Part shown: positions 45,131 through 55,100 of the stretch, piece after piece | How the letters are laid out: every line of letters begins with the position of its first letter | How positions within the stretch are numbered: position 1 is the first letter of the stretch | Source of the DNA: Zanthoxylum bungeanum | Lineage: Eukaryota; Streptophyta; Magnoliopsida; Sapindales; Rutaceae | DNA: 64,000 nucleotides | Direction of reading: 5' to 3' | Assembly: GCA_019454045.1 (NCBI GenBank) | Contig: SKCR01021123.1 | Span: 1 to 64,000 of the forward strand | The notes under the pieces: generated by a model | The model's input: the letters and a program-made list of their open reading frames with translations, nothing else | The model's database searches: none | What the model was told of the DNA's origin: nothing | Translations under genes and position numbers: made by a program

Positions 45131-47020
45131 TGACCGGCATAAACACACACGTATAACGCAAGCGCACGTATCGTTCAAGTAGTATAAAAATATTGATCCC
45201 ACGAGAACTTAATTCCTACTATGTTATTAATTGTTGATACTATTTATTTAAAAATATCTATTTGAGGGAGAAGGGAATTGATTGCTTGATTGATTTGGTT
45301 TGTAGATTTGTTAAATAAATAAAAAGATAAAACGACAAAAGAAAATACTAAGGAAAATAAAAGACTCAAAGATCTAGGGTTGTGAATCTTTCTAATATCT
45401 TTAAAAGATGAAGTGATTATTTTAAGTTTGTGTAATAAATCAGTTTACTAACCTGGAACACGAATTTATGTGAAAGCATCTGTCGATGGTCAGACACAAA
45501 TACCCAGTTTAATCCAATTGAACCATATGTCTATGTCAACCAAATTATCTGGATTCATTAAGTTTAAGTTCTAATTATGGCTACCCCCCGCCCGACAGGT
45601 ATATGTCTATCATGTAAGGAAATCTATTAAAGGGTTATCTATCCTCAAGGAAGATCGTAGGCTGTTGAGTATAAGGTCTTTAAACTTAAAGTCCCTATGT
45701 CTAGTTCATTTTAGGTTTATCTATTCAATTTTATTAGTGATCAGTTAATAAAAAGGCATTAAGATTATGACTCAACAAATAACTCTTTAATTACCCAAAC
45801 TATAATCTAACCCTTTTTAAAACCGGTGATATTAGATTTTATCACAACCCTAGATATTTAATTTAGTTACAACACATAGCTAAAGCTGATATAAACTTAA
45901 AAGACATAAAATGAAATTACTGAAAAGTAATAAAAAGAAATGTTAAGGTAAAAGGAATTAACTTCTACTATTCACTATTTAGATATCTCCCATAAAATAA
46001 TATATATAATCTTGTGATATTTTAAATCAACCGTCCGGAATGGCGGTATCCTGATTAAGTCAAAGTCAAATATACTAGCCATAAGGCGGAACAGAAATAT
46101 AAACTTAAACCAATCGTCCAGTATGGCGGTATCCTCATTAAGTCAGGTTTAACCAATTTAAATTGAATAACCAACCGTCCGGAATGACGGTATAGTTTAT
46201 ATTTATATTTTAGGGAGATTAATCTAAATAGCAATAGTAAAAGAATTACCTTTTTACCTTGGCATGGAGAAGTTACCCTCGCATAGTAAAAAGTAAAAAG
46301 TAAAAATAAAATTACTATTCAAAAAAACAGAATTACTATTATTACTTCAGAACTTAATTAAAACTAACTACAAAACTGAAATTAAAAGAAACTAAGAACA
46401 AAACTCTCTATTTACATCAGAGGATTTCAAGAAAAAGGTACATTTGAAACTGAAAATTCGAGCCGAATTTATAGGCCTGAGTAAGTGAAGCGCGTCGGAC
46501 CGCGCAAGCTTTGCGCGTCGCGACGCGCTGACGTGGCAGCCCCTGATTGGTTGCTCGGCATCTCACCGGACACGTGGCACGGCGGCTGAAAAATTTCGGC
46601 TTGATGAATTTTGACACGTGGCAAGGTGGCTGGCTGATGTCGGCTCGTTGAATTTTTGACACGTGGCACGCGGCGCACGTTAGCGGATCGCTTGTGATGA
46701 TGACACGTGGCACGGTGCACGTTAGCAAAGTCAAACTTCTCAAACTCTGACTTGTGGACCCGGTGCACGTTAGAAGCTCTCGGTGCACGTTAGGCGTCGC
46801 GACGCTAAGGGTTTGTGCGTCACGATGCGCCAAAAATTACCATTTTGCCCTTTTTGCCAATTTTCACTGTTTTGCTCCAAATCACCTCCAGAATGTCCTG
46901 AAACTTTATTTATCTACAAAATAACACAAAACACATCAAAATATTCACAAAACTCAAGAAACTATACAAAATATTAAGTTAAATGAGTGAGAAATAGTGA
47001 TAGTTTTATCACTAATCACA
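45131..47020 (-). repeat. LOG-carrier left LTR (3' LTR, 1890 bp, complete)
   Basis: TGACCGGCATAAACACACAC to ACTAATCACA on the + strand. On the minus strand four CACGTG cores (46571, 46615, 46660, 46704) stand 44-45 bp apart. They lie about 100-240 bp upstream of a TATA box (CTATAAAT, 46467-46474), with a GCGTCGCGACGC palindrome between. Further downstream ACCGxCATxCxGGACGxT units occur at about 46030, 46112 and 46173, with a shorter relative near 46080. Confidence 0.9.
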
Positions 47021-48220
47021 CCTCCAAACCTAACATTTTCCTAGTCCTCGAGCAAAATAAAATAACATGATAAAATTTAACTAAACCACTTTCGTAGGTA
47101 TCACGGTTGCATTTAGCCTATGCAACAAGCATTTAAACCCCTAGGTGTCCCTAGTGGACGAGTTGTAGTCTCGTGAGGGTTTACAGCAATGATACCTACA
47201 AACATTTTATAAAAGTAAAAAGAAAGTAAAAATAATGCACACAAAAGAAAAAAGACAAGAGAAAAGAGAATAAAGAAGTTAATGACTAATTAGATGAAAC
47301 TTCTACTCCAAGTTACGAGTTGTTTTGTTTCATTCTAAATTACTGAATAAGTAAATTCTCCAATTATATTTATCATTCTTCATATACACAGCTAACAAAG
47401 TTTTATTCAACTCATTTTTTGCCCACAACAGTCATAAGTGCAGTTGATAAGAGAGTAATATTTTTGTCCTAAAGTTTTATCAAAGTTCACATCTTTTGTA
47501 GTAATGGAATAAATTTTCTGATTTTTTTTTTCTTTGATTTTTTTTTTCTATTTTTTATTTATATACAATACCTTCCATCTATGTAGCGAGCTTTGGGTCG
47601 GTGACTCCCAAACCAGTTGGCTTTAGGGCACCAGGTGTTAAGATACCCCTACGGACTTAATTACTCAGACTTCAGATATATATATATATATATATTTTGC
47701 AGCATCTTTGATCCATGTATCGAGCTTTGGGCCAATGACTCCCAAACCAGTTGGTTTTAGGGCACTAGGTGTTAAAACACCCTTACAGACTTAATAACTC
47801 GGATCTCAGATGTAAATTTTTTTTTCCATCACTTTTTGAGATGATTCCTCCAAATGAACTAGAGTACTGGATATTACAAACTTTTCAATTTTTAACTTAT
47901 GTCTGTATGTTACTATGCATATTGATAATACCTACCAACTGAGCATATGAAGATCCATTTTAGTCAGTTTTATGGAGAATTTACAAATTAAATATTTCAA
48001 AAGGAAATAAACAAAAATTAACTTGTTTCAAAAATGGTTTGAGATACGTCTCAAGAGTGGAAACTCCTTACTCAGCTATCTCTTACCAATTTTACCTTTT
48101 TAGTCAAAATAAAAGAACGCAAAATATTTTTTTGTAATTTTTGAAAATTTTTCAATTTTTTTGTATTTTTCGAAAAATTTTGGACGAAAAATAAAAACAA
48201 CACATAAACTAAAGTAGATT
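47021..48220. other. LOG-carrier 3' non-coding region with a tandem duplication
   Basis: No ORF with a recognisable product. At about 47573-47815 two ~120-bp units repeat GTAGCGAGCTTTGGG/GTATCGAGCTTTGGG and GACTCCCAAACCAGTTGG, separated by an AT dinucleotide run. A GATACGTCTCAAGAGTGG block (48042-48095) resembles one on the other side of LOG (49425-49490). Confidence 0.6.
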
Positions 48221-48450
48221 TCCCATTGTAGATTCCCCAGAGGGAGGGTGGAGCGAGGCTCTCTTAAGTACCCAAGCCTCTTAGGCTCTTATCGCTTGGT
48301 GTCAGGAAAAAACAACGAGTCCTCCAACTTAGTCTATCACAATGAGCTACGGGTGAATGATTATCTAGGTGACTTCACAGCTTTTCCTTATAGAAAGGTA
48401 GTGAGTGAAGGAAGACACCAAACCATCACATACTCCCTAAACAGTAGAAG
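48221..48450. repeat. ~230-bp module shared with the Tat/Ogre leader
   Basis: Words CCAGAGGGAGGGTGGAGCGA, AAGCCTCTTAGGCTCTTATC and AGAAAGGTAGTGAGTGAAGG recur in the same order at about 62370-62580 in the Tat/Ogre element. Here the module lies just downstream of LOG; there it lies between primer site and gag. Confidence 0.85.
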
Positions 48451-48496
48451 AAGAGTTTAGAAGATAATATCTGGTTAGCTGAAATTCTACAAGAAA

Positions 48497-49150
48497 TTAA
48501 AGGTTAAGATCCAGATTAACACGACGCCTCTTACCACGATCGTCCTCGGACCAATTTATCTTTGAAATGATAGGGTCAACTTGTGGTTCATATGCTAAGA
48601 GTTGGTCAAGTAGATCCGGAGCAGTTCTGGCAGTAAAGAGGAGTTCTTTTAAAGGTTTTGACACGAACCCATTTCTCCGAACATCATCAAGAAACACACA
48701 AAGAAAATCATAAAATCCATCAACGTTGTACAATCCAATTGGTTTCTGATGAATGTTCAAGTTCGCCCAAGATAGAACTATAAAAATTTCCTCCAATGTG
48801 CCCAAGCCACCTGGCAAAGCTATAAAAGCATCAGCACTGTTAATCATTTCTACCAATCGTTCAGACATACCTGGCACGATCAGTTCCTCTATGTTTGATG
48901 ATCCAATAAGATTTGCCTCTGCCAAGGGTTTTGGGATGATTCCTAAAACGTGACTGCCTCCTTCCTGTACAGCCTTTGAAACGACCCCCATAAGTCCAAG
49001 ATTTCCTCCGCCATATATTAAGTGCATATTCCTTGCAGTTAAGACTCGACCCAATTCATGTGCTGCTTCTATGTATTGTGGTTTAGTACCAACACTACTA
49101 CCGCAAAACACACAGATGTTCTCAACTCGTCTTCTTGAAGTGGCTTCCAT
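48497..49150 (-). CDS. LOG-like cytokinin riboside 5'-monophosphate phosphoribohydrolase, intact intronless ORF
   Basis: The chosen start is the ATG at 49150 (MEATSRRRVENICVFCGSS), giving 217 residues, close to plant LOG enzymes; the same frame is open upstream to 49222. LOG enzymes release active cytokinin bases from their ribonucleotides in the cytosol or nucleus. The Rossmann-fold motifs are present: ICVFCGSS, YGGGNLGLMG, the Arg in MSERLVEM, and the family signature PGGLGTLEE. The glycine loop has NL where many LOGs have SV or SI. The C-terminus is divergent: a basic KRRRV followed by NLDLNL, an LxLxL pattern like an EAR repression motif. No intron is present although characterised plant LOG genes have several; whether the parent is intronless is unknown. 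A TATA-like box (minus CTATAAATT, 49206-49214) lies 56 bp before the ATG. No frame lesion is seen. Confidence 0.85.
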   Translation of the reverse strand: MEATSRRRVENICVFCGSSVGTKPQYIEAAHELGRVLTARNMHLIYGGGNLGLMGVVSKAVQEGGSHVLGIIPKPLAEANLIGSSNIEELIVPGMSERLVEMINSADAFIALPGGLGTLEEIFIVLSWANLNIHQKPIGLYNVDGFYDFLCVFLDDVRRNGFVSKPLKELLFTARTAPDLLDQLLAYEPQVDPIISKINWSEDDRGKRRRVNLDLNL

Positions 49151-49222
49151 TTTTTTGTATTTCTTTCTCAACTCAGGATGCCTCCAAAAGTGCAATGACG
49201 GGCTGAATTTATAGTATCTCAA

Positions 49223-49682
49223 AAAGGGTGAGTAATAATAGCACTAGTATCTTCCAAAGGAAGCTTGTTAGCTAAACAAAATAAAAGAAATCGTGAAAGG
49301 TCAAAAAGTCTGGATCTTGTCTACGAAAATAAAGATAATTACAACAGAAAAGCAAATCAAAGCAATAATTAAGGCAACAGAATTGTGTACGCAATACGCC
49401 ACTCGCTTAGTATAAATTCATTAGGATGCGTCTCAAGAATTAATTCTTTACTCATCCATCGCTAATGAATTATCTCTCTTCTTTCTGATTGCCAAACACC
49501 ATTTCTTCTGTCTTAAAATGCTCCATTTGTGCTTTTCCCTACAAAATAACACACAAAATTAAAAACTCTACAACATGTATACACAAAATATGAAAATAGA
49601 AAATTATAACAAATTGCATGGGTTGCCTCCCTGCTAGCGCTAAATTTTTCGTCTTCAGCCAGACGTGACTGAATTCTATCTG
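49223..49682. other. Spacer between LOG and gag-like ORF
   Basis: It contains the LOG upstream flank, the GATGCGTCTCAAGAATT block (49425-49490) that mirrors one beyond LOG, and TTGCCTCCCTGCTAGCGCT (49624-49642). The reverse complement of the last matches a GCTxGxGGGAGGCAAC block I associate with Athila-type elements. No gene is seen. Confidence 0.5.
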
Positions 49683-50927
49683 TCAAGGAGGTTTCAGTGT
49701 CGTTTTGGATGTCTTATTAAAGACATTCCCATGAGCGTTGCTTTTGAAGGGTCTCTTCCAACGGTAAGATGGTAAAAAGAATTTTGTCTCATTCAGTGCT
49801 TGTGCCACCTTTTTATTCTTTGTCGCTTCAGTGGTTCCTGAAAAGAAAGAAAGAAAATCAGGAGGTCTTGTATGGTGCTTGACTTGGAATGGAAGTTCCA
49901 TTCTGTCAATCTTCTGGGTGATATCTTTGATTTGTACTCCCCGATACAGCGATATTTCTCCTGAATGCTCTCGATTTTCAATTTGGTCTGATAGTTGCTC
50001 CTCTATTTGCTCTGCTTCTTGCTCCACATTTTCTTCACAGATGTATTTGAAAATTTCCATATTCAGCTCTTCATCTGTCATCTGTGAAATACATGCTTCA
50101 AAATTCTCAACCTGAAGATGAAAAAAAATGTCAGATTTTAGGTCTTCATCCTCTGATCTGACTGGCTGAGGTAGATCTTCTTCAAACATTTGTGCAATGG
50201 AATCTCTAAGATCTGCATTCTGAGGATGGAAAGTTTCATCCTTCCTTATTAGTGCAGTTGGTACAAACAGCTCAACTTCTTTGTCCTCGTCAGAGTCAGA
50301 ATAATAAAAATCAAATTGAGACTTTGTTGGTGCAGGCTCCTGAACTGATACCTCTGAATCTTGATACTGCTCAGCCTCGTCCTCTGTTATGATGGCATGA
50401 TGAATCTCAGGATATTGAAAGGCTTCTTCAGTAGTATTTGAATTTGCTCCGTGAGATATGTGATTCAGGTTCTCTGTTAATTGTCTAACTTGATCTGTCA
50501 TTCTTTGTATAAACGCCGCTTGACTCTGAATTTGTGCATCAAATTGAGCTTCCCGTTCCTCGAACAAATCTTTGAGCATGTCATTCAACTGATTTTTCTC
50601 TGATGGTTCTGGTTTCTGATGAAGATCGTAGATGGATGGTGGATAAGATGGAAAATGTGATGATTCTTCGTACCTTGAATGATTCCAATAATTCTGCCAC
50701 TCTGAAAGGTAAATACATTGATCGCTCGGGTGGTTACCATCACATATTACACATCTCCCTATTTCGTTCTGATGAGCAAATGTAGTATTGCTTGATTCTG
50801 GAATCCAGTGATAGTCATTGGGCTGGACAACAGGCCTCAGAAAACCAGACTGTTGTTCTCGGATTTGGGGTGTATCTTCTTCTAGTAAAGCTTGTAATTT
50901 TTCAAAATATTCCATTTTTTCAATCAC
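49683..50927 (-). CDS. gag: Athila-like Gag-related protein (414 aa), intact ORF
   Basis: The ORF begins MIEKMEYFEKLQALLEE; the first ATG codons are at 50927 and 50915. A single zinc knuckle CVICDGNHPSDQC (C-x2-C-x4-H-x4-C) lies near residue 60, followed by an Asn/Tyr/Pro-rich part, a coiled-coil stretch (EREAQFDAQIQSQAAFIQRM) and a long Glu/Asp-rich region. The end (KKVAQALNETKFFLPSYRWK) shows no protease. The knuckle style and position fit the C-terminal half of Athila Gag, so the capsid part may be missing. It is probably the remnant Gag supporting or regulating packaging of this non-autonomous element. The frame is undamaged, consistent with the near-identical LTRs. Confidence 0.7.
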   Translation of the reverse strand: MIEKMEYFEKLQALLEEDTPQIREQQSGFLRPVVQPNDYHWIPESSNTTFAHQNEIGRCVICDGNHPSDQCIYLSEWQNYWNHSRYEESSHFPSYPPSIYDLHQKPEPSEKNQLNDMLKDLFEEREAQFDAQIQSQAAFIQRMTDQVRQLTENLNHISHGANSNTTEEAFQYPEIHHAIITEDEAEQYQDSEVSVQEPAPTKSQFDFYYSDSDEDKEVELFVPTALIRKDETFHPQNADLRDSIAQMFEEDLPQPVRSEDEDLKSDIFFHLQVENFEACISQMTDEELNMEIFKYICEENVEQEAEQIEEQLSDQIENREHSGEISLYRGVQIKDITQKIDRMELPFQVKHHTRPPDFLSFFSGTTEATKNKKVAQALNETKFFLPSYRWKRPFKSNAHGNVFNKTSKTTLKPP

Positions 50928-51027
50928 CTGAAATAAAAGAAAGAAATAAAAATTACAGATAAAAATAAAGAAAATTAGATATAAGTAAATTAGATAGCTT
51001 CAAAATTAATAACTCAAGAAAAATAAG

Positions 51028-51045
51028 TCCCCGGCAACGGCGCCA
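51028..51045 (-). promoter_or_regulatory. Primer-binding site for tRNA-Asp
   Basis: The + strand reads TCCCCGGCAACGGCGCCA, identical to the 3' end of plant tRNA-Asp including CCA, and stands 6 bp from the LTR edge at 51052. It defines minus-strand orientation of the element. Confidence 0.9.
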
Positions 51046-51051
51046 AAAACT

Positions 51052-51932
51052 TGACCGGCGTAAACACACACGTATAACGCAATCGCACGTATCGTTCAAG
51101 TAGTATAAAAATATCGATCCTACGAGGACTTATTCCTACTATTGTTATTAATTGTTGATACTATTTATTTACAAATATCTATTTGAGGGAGAGGGAATTG
51201 ATTGCTTGATTGATTTGGTTTGTAGATTTGCTAAATAAATAAAAAGATAAAACGACAAAAGAAAATACTAAGGAAAATAAAAGACTCAAAGATCTAGGGT
51301 TGTGAATCTTTCTAATATCTTTAAAAAGATGAAGTGATTATTTTAAGTTTGTGTAATAAATCAGTTTACTAACTTGGAACACGAATTTATGTGAAAGCAT
51401 CTGTCGATGGTCAGACACAAATACCCAGTTTAATCCAATTGAACCATATGTCTATGTCAACCAAATTATCTGGATTCATTAAGTTTAAGTTCTAATTATG
51501 GCTACCCCCCGCCCGACAGGTATATGTCTATCCTGTAAGGAAATCTATTAAATGGTTATCTATCCTCAAGGAAGATCATGGGCTGTTGAGTATAAGGTCT
51601 TTAAACTTAAAGTCCCTATGTCTAGTTCATTTTAGGTTTATCTATTCAATTTTATTAGTGATCAGTTAATAAAAATGCATTAAGATTATGACTCAACAAA
51701 TAACTCTTTAATTACCCAAACTATAATCTAACCCTTTTAAAACCGATGATATTAGATTTTATCACAACCCTAGATATTTAATTTAGTTACAACACACATC
51801 GCTAAAGCTGATATAAACTTAAAAGACATAAAATGAAATTACTGAAAAGTAATAAAAAAATTGTTAAGGTAAAAGGAATTAACTTCTACTATTCACTATT
51901 TAGATATCTCCCATAAAATAATATATATAATC
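51052..51932 (-). repeat. LOG-carrier right LTR (5' LTR), truncated
   Basis: It matches the first 881 bp of the left LTR and stops at ATATATATAATC. The lost 1.0 kb contains the G-box array, TATA box and start of transcription. Confidence 0.9.
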
Positions 51933-52171
51933 AGTGTGTACAAGTTCTAAGGGTACAGAACTTCGTTCTATGGAATGAAATAATGTTCTAAGTATATTTG
52001 CTTCAACGCATGCCTCACATTTATGTTGGTTATCAATAGCAAATTTAGATATAAGGTCCATGTTAATTAATTTACTCATCGTATCCTAATTAACATGTCA
52101 TAACCTCTCATGCCATATATTTTGTGACTCAATAATATAAGCGGAAGTTGTAGCTTTCTTATTAGCACTGT
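51933..52171 (-). pseudogene. pol: Copia-4 pre-integrase domain (fragment)
   Basis: Minus-strand translation gives SAYIIESQNIWHERL, a stop, then DTMSKLINMDLISKF, CEACVEANILR and ELVHTD. This is the pre-integrase zinc region of a copia polyprotein, ending exactly at the junction with the truncated LTR. The integrase catalytic core that should follow is absent. Confidence 0.75.
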
Positions 52172-55100
52172 TGTAGGACACAGGACCTGGGCGACGCCGT
52201 TCCTAGGCTTGCGGCCTAGTTGGGATGTATTAAATAACATGGAGTCGCCACCCGGTGTGAACCGGGACAAAGATTTAAGGCCGCACTCACCCCTCGCAAG
52301 GGAAGACCTCAAACCGTTGGGTTCGGAATGGTCTCTTACTCATGTCACTTGTAATGAAAGGATTTATGTGATAATTTAATCAAACTTAAGTCACGCTTAT
52401 TTCCAAGAGTACCATGCTTCTAAATTCTCATATGCAAAATAAAAACTTATGTGCACATTTTCACATATATCTCACATTTAAAATTGCATGCTTAACATAT
52501 ATCAAGATAGCAACGAACATACAACTTTATTTACATATCACATTCAGGAAAAACACAAGCGCGCATATTAACAATACAAGCACATATTAACCATACAAGC
52601 ACACATGTGGGCACTTTTCCAAGCGGTACGTGGAATTGTAGTCCAAGTACAGACCGCACTACCGTCCATTCGGAATCGGCTACGGAATTTACGTCTGGGT
52701 TTCCATCCGATATACCACAAGGAATAATACTCAAATGTTATCATGACATAAGCATATGAATTGTAATACATTAACATATTTGCACAAGAAAGATCAACCA
52801 AGAGGCAATTATGCATCAATATAATAAGACAGACTCAATTCAGTGTGTGCACGTTCGTGTAGCGTTCGAACGGAAATGAAACAGAATGCTCACGTTCGAG
52901 TAGTGTTCGTAAATGCGTTCGAACGAAAATGAAACAGAATGCTCGCGTTCGAGTAGCGTTCGTAAACGCGTTCGAACGGAAATGAAACAGAATGCTCACG
53001 TTCGTATGGCGTTTGATAACGCGTTCGAACAGAATGAGACCTGATGCATGATAAGGCAAAATGTTGCGCGTTCGAGTGTGTTCGTAAACGCGTTCGAACG
53101 TAAATGAAACAGAATGCTCACGTTCGTATGGCGTTTGATAACGCGTTCGAACGGAAATGAGACCTGATGCATGATAAGGCAAAATATATGCGCGTTCGAG
53201 TTGCGTTCGTAAACGCATTCGAACGTAAATGAAACAGAATGCTCACGTTCGTATGGCATTTGTTAACGCGTTCGAACGGAAATGAGACCTGATGCATGAT
53301 AAGGCAAAATGTATGCGCATTCGAGTTGCGTTCGTAAACGCGTTCGAACGGAAACAGACCTGATGCATGAAAGGGATGCAATACATAAACACGAAATAAA
53401 TGGGCGCGGCGAAGCACTGCCGTAAAGGTGGCCTTTTGGGGCTCTGATCTCTCAAAGAGAGGACCTTTAGACCAACATACTAAGCCCATGCGCGTCACAT
53501 CACAACACATGAAATAAATAATATCAGACATAGTGCGCCCGATTGAACGTATCTTGTATCCAACCGAACACACATCAATCGGCGCGGCAAAGCATCGTGG
53601 TAAAGGGCTTTTAGCCCCTCCCCATAGGGGATCTCACATCACACTTACTAAGCCCATGCGCTCGATTTAATTATACATACGAAAATAAAGATAATAATAT
53701 CAAACTAAGTATGCCCGATTGAACGTATCTCACATCCAACCGAACAACATCAACTGGCGCGGCGAAGTAGTGGTCACAAAGGTGGCCTTTTCGGCTCTTT
53801 GTCTCCCAAATGGAGGACCTTTTGACTAACTCACTAAGCCCATGCGCTTGGTTGAATCATGCATAACTAAACGACATATTGAATTTAAGTAAAGAAAACT
53901 AAATAAACAAAAGCAGCACAACAAAAGAAAGATGGTGCCGTTTACCCAAGCGGTACGTGGAGTTGTGGCCCGAGTACAGATCATATTACCGTCCATTCGG
54001 AATCGGCTATGAAATTTATGTCCGGGTTTCCATCCGATATACCGCGAGAGTTGACACATCTCTCATTCATCCAATACCCACAACATACATCATCACACAA
54101 CGAATACCACAAATACAGAAAATATAATCAAAATAAACGACCAGAAAATAAAATGAGAATAAGTGTGAAAGATACCTCAGGTCTAACCTTTTAAGCCGTC
54201 TCTCGGACTCGCGTTCCACGGAGATCGAAAGGGGGGTAAAGCTCCGCAACTTTTCTGGTCCACTGGTTCAACGTCCTAGCTCACTGCTTCGCTGTTTTGC
54301 TTACGGTTCGAACTCTGTTCTGCTCCTATTTGGTCTCTGTCTTGCTGCTCACTGCACGGACCACATGTTTTAACATTTTCAATAAACTATTCCAATTTTG
54401 TGTGGGTTCTTAGTGCAATTAAGTGTGATTATTCTTAAGATTATCTATGCAGTTTTTATGTTACTATTTTTTAAGGATTTGGGCTGCTGTGTTTTGTGTG
54501 ATTTTCGGTGATGTATGGAGGTTGAGAGGGCTGGTTTTCGGTGATGATTAGGGGGTTGTTTTGGTGCTTGTAGTTTCGGTGATGTGAGGGTGGTTACTTG
54601 TGGTGGATTCGGCTATGGAGGAGATGGTTGAGGTTCTTTTGTTCTCTTTTTGTGTATGTGTGAAGTGTTTTCTTTTTTTCTCTTGTTTAGCCTTGGGTGT
54701 GAATTATGTGTGTCAAAGCTTGGGCGTGATTTGTGTTGTGTGGAGAGGAGGAATGGCTTTGGGTAGGGGTTGTTTATATAGAAGATGGCTAGGGTTTCAC
54801 CTTTTCTCACAAGGAAGAGATCTTGTTTCCAAATTAGGAGAGATGAGAAAGGTATACACAAGATTGAGGGGGGACAAAATATTTTAAATTAGGAAGTTGT
54901 ATATTTAATTTGTGTTGGTTTAGGAATACAAATATTTTAGATTGGTAAATATCTTATTAGATTTAAAGTCAAATATATGATTGGCTTTAATTGGTTAGGA
55001 TTGATTTTAATTTGGTATGATTATGTTTTGATTTAGTAGTGATTTGTTTAATTTAGGCATGATTTTAGTTTAAGTTGGTAATTGTTTATTTAATTGGTAA

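Larger units (their letters stand above)
45131..51932 (-). mobile_element. LOG-carrying non-autonomous Athila-like LTR retrotransposon
   Basis: The left LTR (45131-47020) and truncated right LTR (51052-51932) are about 98% alike by eye. The primer site at 51028-51045 is the exact complement of the 3' end of plant tRNA-Asp (TCCCCGGCAACGGCGCCA on the + strand), as in Athila-type gypsy elements. A purine-rich tract adjoins the left LTR on the minus strand. The interior (about 4.0 kb) carries a gag-like ORF (49683-50927) and a LOG ORF (48497-49150), with no protease, RT, RNase H or integrase. The outer 1.0 kb of the 5' LTR is deleted together with Copia-4 integrase, so there is no TSD and this copy should be immobile. 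Confidence 0.85.
42456..52171 (-). mobile_element. Copia-4: LTR retrotransposon, interrupted twice, 5' end outside window
   Basis: The left LTR (42456-43053) is followed by RNase H and RT (43700-45130) in minus orientation. After the LOG-carrying element, the pre-integrase domain of the same polyprotein resumes at 51933 and runs to 52171, where the Tat/Ogre element is inserted. The gag, 5' LTR and right TSD must lie beyond 64000. The integrase core expected between the two parts is missing, so a deletion accompanied or followed the inner insertion. Confidence 0.8.

Noticed and set aside
46417..46833. 138-aa minus ORF with repeated TCHVSK words
   Set aside because: It spans the LTR promoter region with periodic G-box repeats; periodicity of 44-45 bp (not a multiple of 3 throughout) and lack of homology argue against coding.
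51052..51932. Possible solo LTR independent of the gag/LOG interior
   Set aside because: The adjoining tRNA-Asp primer site 6 bp away and the gag-like ORF in matching orientation show that it is the 5' LTR of the same element.
45126..51937. TSD around the LOG-carrying element
   Set aside because: GTGCC on the left and AGTGT on the right do not match; the right end is a deletion junction inside the LTR.
52835..53573. ORFs of 127-151 aa with repeated HASGLISVRTR/FERVYER peptides
   Set aside because: They arise from the CGTTCGAACG tandem array in an LTR; repeat structure explains open frames.
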